A stretch of DNA of 64,000 bases, taken from assembly GCA_002104945.1 (NCBI GenBank), contig MCFH01000009.1, positions 636,501 through 700,500 on the forward strand, in the 5' to 3' direction. Origin of the DNA: Piromyces finnis. Taxonomy: Eukaryota > Neocallimastigomycota > Neocallimastigomycetes > Neocallimastigales > Neocallimastigaceae. A program made the translations under genes and the position numbers. Shown here in pieces: positions 58,327-64,000 of the stretch (the first letter of the stretch is position 1; each line of letters opens with the position of its first letter). The notes under the pieces are model-generated. The model searched no databases and was not told where the DNA came from. It was given only the letters and a program-made list of their open reading frames with translations.

Positions 58327-61300
58327 TTAATTACTGTTTAATAAAGTAGTTTGCATTAATGTACGATAACGAGCTAATTCTTCTTTTGCAGATTCACATG
58401 AAGCACGTTCTGCGCTTAATTCAGATCTAAGTTTTGTCAGCTCCTTTTGTAATTTGGTATTTTCTTCAAATAATAATTTTGCGAATTCTTGAGTTTTATT
58501 ATAATCTTTTTGCTTTTCTTCCTTATCTTCAAGATAATTAATAATTTTATTAAATAATTTGTTAATAATTTCATCTTTTTCTTTTTGTATATATATATTT
58601 TGAGTAGTCCTTTCATCTTCATTCTTTTTAATTTGTGTAGTATTTGTTATTATTGCCTCATCATTTATTTCAGTTTTATCTTCATTATTTAGAGATTCTA
58701 CATCATCAGTATAATCATTAATTACTTCAATAGAAGTATCAATTTGTTCTTCATTATATGATTTATTAATAACTTCAGTAATAATTTCCATTTCCATATC
58801 ATCACTTACATTATCTTCAATAGATTTATAGTATTGATAATATTCACTATTTATTACATTTAATGAAGTTTCTTTCTTATCCCAACCATTGTAAATATAT
58901 TTAGCAATTGGATTAGTATCTCTCCATGGATAATCACCTTCTTGTACAATAAACATATATTTAGCAATTGGATTAGTATCTCTTTCTGGATAAACCCAAT
59001 TAACAACTTCTGTTTCTATTCCTCTACTAATCATTTCTCTCTTTGGCATTTGAGGAACATTAAATGGATATCTAGCATAGTAGAAAAAGTTTCTAGCTAA
59101 GAAATCATCTGGAACATAATCCGGAGCATTAGCACGTCTCTTCTTGAATGCTTCATTTGAAACATATATAGTTTCAACAAAAGCATGATTGAACATATAC
59201 TTTGCAATTGGATTTCTTCTATCAACTGGTCTGAATAATACTCTCTTCTTTCTCATTAAGAAAGCATCACTAATGTACCATTGAGTACCAACACTAACCA
59301 TTTTTGGTTTTGTAGAAACCTTCATTTGTTGTGGCTGCTCATGAATTTGCATCATTGGTGGTCGTATTGGCGTATTCCAATTGTCATCTTCGGTTGAAAC
59401 AGATTCCGGTGTTCTAGCAATATTGGATATAGTATGTGCTAATTTCATACTATTACTTTTGCCTATACTATTTTTGGCATATGTTCCATGTGGAGGTGGA
59501 ACTGGTACAGTTGGGCCATTAGCTCTATTAATATTACTTTTACTTGTTGATCTTTTTGATACTGGAAGTGAAGTGTTATTACTAATTGGAACTTTATTTT
59601 CATTTAATGGTTTCTTTTGATAAACCATAGGTTGAACTGGAACATGCATCATTTTTGAATTGTTATTATTATAGGTATTGTTTTTATAGTTCATACCATT
59701 GTTTAAATTATTATTATTAAAATTATTTTCAATATCTTCATTATTGTTATTGTTGCTATTATTGTTTGTTGAGTTTTTGTTTTCAACGTTTTCAAATGGA
59801 GAATATTGAATTTTAATCGGAATATATTTTGTTTGAGAAGTGTTATTTGTCAATTTTACTGGAGCTGTTGAATTATTATTCACATTGTGAACATTCTTTC
59901 CCTTTCCTAAAACATCTTCAGGACTTGAATTCTTTAAAAATTCCCAAAGGGTTTCCTGTTTTCTCTTTGGCTTACCTTCATTGAGAAGACGATCAATAGA
60001 ATCATCTGAATCATATTCATCAATCATATTCATGTTTTTATATTTATTTTCTCTATTTCTACCTAATGTATTATTAATAACATTCATTGGAACTAGATTT
60101 TCACGTTCATGACTCTTTGGCTTTAAACGGTTAGATGATTGTTGATGTTTTTGAATTTCATTCATACGATTTGGAGTTAAACTAATTTTTCTAGTTTGAT
60201 CTGAAGAAATCATAGAATCAAAATCAAAACTATTATCATTATTAGCATCGCCATAATTTGAAATAGCTCCACTTGATGGCTTAAATACTAATGCATTATC
60301 ATTAATTTCTTGATATGAAAGAGGTGGTACATCTGGCTGCTTAACAGAACTAGTATAACTGGCATTTCCTCTTGATGAAGATGAAGCATTTCTATGATGA
60401 CTTTTTTTTGACTTTCTTGAATTTCTACTGACTGCGCGTTTTAAAGATTTTGAAAGGCTTCGAGAATGATTTTTTTTTTCCTTTTCAGATCCATTAGTGG
60501 TAAATGAACCTTCATAATTATCATTTTGAGTAAAACTATATTCGGTGATACTATCATTTATAAAATCAAATGAATCATCTTCATAAGTTGATGGAACATT
60601 ATGAATAGACTTTGATCTTGGTTTATTAGTAATATAAGCAGAAGAAGCTGATCCAGAGATTGGATACTCTTTTACACTTCTAGATGCTTTTGGTGGTTCA
60701 TTATAAACAGCATCAGGTTTACTTAAATCAACTGCAGAAAAACTTTGTTGTGATCCCTTATAAAATTTTTGATTATTGACATTAATTGGAAGAGGAGATA
60801 GTGGTGGAGAATTACTATAACTTGAATTATAATTTACACTATTTAAGGATTTACTTGAATTATTAATAGTATTAAGATTTTCTTTCTTAATTGCATTAAT
60901 AATATTATAGTAATTTGATGTTTCGGTTTGTTCGTTGGAAGTTTGTTGTTTATATTGACTTTCAACGGGTGCACTTACCGGAGAATTAAGGTGATAATTA
61001 TTTGAAGCCATACCATACTTATTATAACCCTTTTGGGAATTTTGTGAAAATATATTAGCAGACATTGGATAATTTTGACTTTCTTTTGAATAATTTACAT
61101 CAATTAATGATGGTTTATTTCCACTTTGGTATTGATATTGTGTTTGTGGTTTTTGTACTGGACTTTGAGATGAAGTGCTAGAATTAAGCTGTGGAGATGA
61201 TTCTATTGTTAAAAGATAAATAATTATTAATTATTAGAATTAATTTTCATTTTTCAAATATTTCTTTTTTTAATTGTTTTTTTTTCTCCTAATATTACAA

Positions 61301-61473
61301 TGAATTAATATATGCTTTAACTTTTTAAATTTGTACTTACTGTCAGAATTTTTATCCAAATCAAAATTCATTAAATCTTTATTTTCAAATAAAAAAGAAG
61401 AAAATGATGAATTATTAAAAATTTCCTTAGAAAAGGCAAAGGAAGTAATTCTTGGTTTAGTATCGTCTGACAT
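58327..61473 (-). CDS. Large orphan protein with repeated NPIAKYM motif
   Basis: Two exons, 61341-61473 and 58327-61202 (phase 1), 1,002 residues. The first ~640 residues are low complexity: Ser/Asn/Pro-rich, basic Arg/Ser patches (SLSKSLKRAVSRNSRKSKK) and poly-Asn. A compact domain then appears (~650-770) with SVGTQWYISDAFLMRKKRVLFRPVDRRNPIAKYMF, then RANAPDYVPDDFLARNFFYYARYPF, and ends ERDTNPIAKYMF and WRDTNPIAKYIY. The motif R-x-x-NPIAKY-M/I-F/Y occurs three times. The protein then has an acidic region and ends in a Leu-rich coiled coil (~900-1000). No enzymatic motif, signal peptide or membrane helix is seen. The basic, Ser-rich head suggests regulation by phosphorylation. I do not recognise the family. 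Confidence 0.82.
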
Positions 61474-64000
61474 CTATTAATATTTATAAATTTAAAATAA
61501 AGTATTTCATTAAAAACTTAATATATAATTTTCTTTTATTATACAAAATAAAAAAAACTTTAAAATTTATTTAGTAATCTTTATGACCCCAACATTATTT
61601 ATTTATTAATTATACTACTTATTATAATATTTATTTAAATATAAGCATATATCTATATTTGGATGATTGTAAAATATTTTATTATCTATTCCTTTTAATT
61701 TATATTTTATTTTTTTTATAATTTTTACTATTGTTTAATTATTCATAATTTAATTGCAATACTTTACTCTTAAATAATTTTCTTCATGTATATTAATAAA
61801 TATATATGAATGTTTTTTCTTTTTTTATATTTTTATTGTTTTATTTTTAGTATTTATTTTATAACTTTTTATAAGAGTATATGATATAAGCTATTTCATA
61901 TATTCTTATAAAAATTGTTTAAACTTAAATTAAGATTTTTTTTTTTTTTTATATATATATATTTATTTACAATTAGTTTATATATATAATTTTTTTATTT
62001 TTTTTTATTTTAAATAAAAGGAAAAAAAAAATGAAAAAATGAAAATGTTTTAAACTAATATATAGTGTATTTATGGTTGTATTTCTATTTTGTTATTATT
62101 AATAATATAATGGTAAATTTCATATAATTCTAATTTATAATAAAATTATTTCAAATATGAAAAAAAAAAAAATAACATAAAATTATTAGATAATAAAGTT
62201 AATCTTCATTACACTAATAATATATATTAATATATTACTAAAAAAAATTGAAAACGTTTTTTTTATAGTATAAAATTTTTTTGATAGTATTTAAATATAT
62301 TATAATTTATTAATATATTATATATAAAAATGAAGATTTGTATTTGTATTTAATATAATTTATTCCAATTAAATTTAATATATATGATATTCTAAAATTT
62401 ATTTTAATTTATAATTCATTTAAACCAATATAAATTTTTATAGATTTTTGTAATAGGTGAAAAATAAATTTATTAGTTTAATATTTTAAGTTTATTCCGA
62501 ATTTTTATTTTAAATTAAAATTTAAATTAAATTCTATTAAACTTTAAATTTCAATACTTACTGTTACACTCATTGATTTGTGTAATGTTTATCATAATAA
62601 AGTATAAAATCTTTTTTATTATTTAATAATATATTCTTATGCAAAAGGAATTTATTTGTATATATAAATAAAATTTCTATGGAATATAATCAATTAAAAT
62701 AAATTAAATAATATATTATTGACCATATATTTATATTATGGTAAAACATAAAATTTCATTTAATATAAAATTTAAATTGAATTTTAAAACATTTACCTTA
62801 ATATATTAGAATAATATTATAATATTTAAATATAGTATGAAATAATTAAATTGAGTTTTTTATTCTTTTTTATTATAAAACAGAATTCTTATTAAACTTC
62901 AGTTTTGTACCACATAAAATTTCTTTATTAAAAATTTTACATACATTTAATTAAAAATCTTTTATTGATTACATGATTTTAGGTAAAAATTTTAAAAATT
63001 ATATTTATTATTCAACTTTTATACTTCTATAATTATATGTGATGTATTAACTACGTAAAATTTTCTTTGTGTATACGCCACATATAATTTACTTAATGTA
63101 AAATCAATAAAATTTTTGTTTTTTGAATTTTATAGTAATAAAAAAGTCAAAAAATATTATTACTAAAAAAAAAAAGCTATTAAAATTATATTATTGTTTT
63201 TTTTTTATTTTATTTTATTCTTCAGATAACATTAAATTGAAACTACTATTGCATTTCAGCAATATATCATTTACTGTTTACATATAAAAAATTGGAATAA
63301 TTCTTCCCTATTTTATTTATTCTTTTATTATCATCATTAGACCATAAAAATATGATATTATTACAATAAATTACTATTCTAAACTGTAATAAAAATATAA
63401 TTTCCCTTCTTTCAATAAAAAGGTGGTGTCATTGATAATTAATTGATACATATATTAATAACATCAATTTATACAATATATATAATAAACTGTAGGATTG
63501 TTTTAAATATACATCAAACATGTAAAGGTAAATATGACTTATAAAAATATGATAGAAAAAACTACCCATCAGTAAACTAACTTAATAATAAATTTATTTT
63601 TTAATTTTTAAATAATAAATATTATATTAATGTGTCAATAGAAATAAAAAAGAAAAGATAGCTTAAATTTCTGGGATATTATCTACAATATATGGTACTT
63701 TACAATATTCATGATATTATATTTATGATAAAAATATACTTTTTTTTTATAATAATATATTCAATATGTAATGAATAATGAATATCTAGTAAATTATTTT
63801 TCCATTTCGTAATGATAATGATATTATATCATTGATTTATTTTATTTTAATTGAACTATTTATCCTAAACTATTTATTCTCTCTTTTTTTTTTTTAGTTT
63901 TTGGTTTGATTAAATTTCCATTGAATATTCTAACAATATTAATTAACCAACCGAATTTAACTTACATTCCTCACATGTCTTATTTAATAATTCCATTAAA
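61474..64000. other. Long intergenic region, no gene seen
   Basis: 2.5 kb with very high AT and no frame I would support as a gene, apart from a possible exon at the right edge. TATATGTG (63034-63042) and CACATATA (63077-63085) form a short inverted repeat. It should contain the promoter of the orphan gene. Confidence 0.5.
63966..64000 (-). CDS. Possible exon of a gene beyond the right edge
   Basis: On the minus strand the frame from the window edge reads LMELLNKTCEE and ends at a perfect GTAAGT donor (63965-63960). The frame would need a partner exon further left, which I did not find. It is too short to identify. Confidence 0.2.

Overview
This window is extremely AT-rich eukaryotic DNA. 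It holds about 18 readable protein genes, dense short introns, long A/T homopolymer and (AAT)n tracts, and no recognisable rRNA, tRNA or CRISPR. It looks fungal, and an anaerobic gut fungus (Neocallimastigomycota) is the best fit. The reasons are the extreme AT content in introns and spacers, a tandem pair of secreted CotH-domain proteins carrying CBM18 (hevein-type) chitin-binding modules, a bacterial-style PD-(D/E)XK transposase/nuclease relic, and a probable tubulin-polyglutamylase subunit, which suits a flagellated (zoospore-forming) fungus. The assignment is inference; no species is claimed.

Layout. 1-15 kb: two plus-strand leucine-rich-repeat genes (the first cut by the window edge) flank a minus-strand coiled-coil gene and a CNOT11 homologue (CCR4-NOT complex). 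15.6-27.7 kb: seven minus-strand genes, namely phosphopantetheine adenylyltransferase (CoA synthesis), p23/Sba1 co-chaperone, a membrane-anchored glutathione-transferase-like protein, a divergent SURF4/Erv29 cargo receptor, an RPRD1/Rtt103-like RNA polymerase II CTD-binding protein, and a probable TPGS1. 28.1-32.9 kb: plus-strand COG1 Golgi tether subunit. 33.5-44.3 kb: minus-strand genes for a C2-domain AGC kinase of the Ypk/SGK type, a CDK9/Bur1-type kinase, a Yra1/ALYREF mRNA-export adaptor, a secreted cysteine-rich orphan and a half-length LITAF-like protein. 44.7-46.3 kb: decayed mobile-element-type nuclease next to a 91-bp tandem duplication. 46.6-53.8 kb: the two CotH-CBM18 genes. 55-61.5 kb: exosome subunit Rrp43/EXOSC8 and a large orphan with a repeated NPIAKYM motif. 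61.5-64 kb: essentially empty.

Most multi-exon models were rebuilt by hand from donor (GT), acceptor (AG) and reading-phase agreement, so many boundaries are exact to the base but unconfirmed by transcripts. The clearest structural result is in the two LRR genes. Eleven successive exons in each are exactly 69 nt (23 codons, one repeat) with identical phase-2 introns, and in the second gene one exon is exactly 138 nt. The genes do not form an obvious pathway, though an unusual share (CNOT11, RPRD1/Rtt103-like, Bur1/CDK9, Yra1, Rrp43) act in mRNA synthesis, export and decay.
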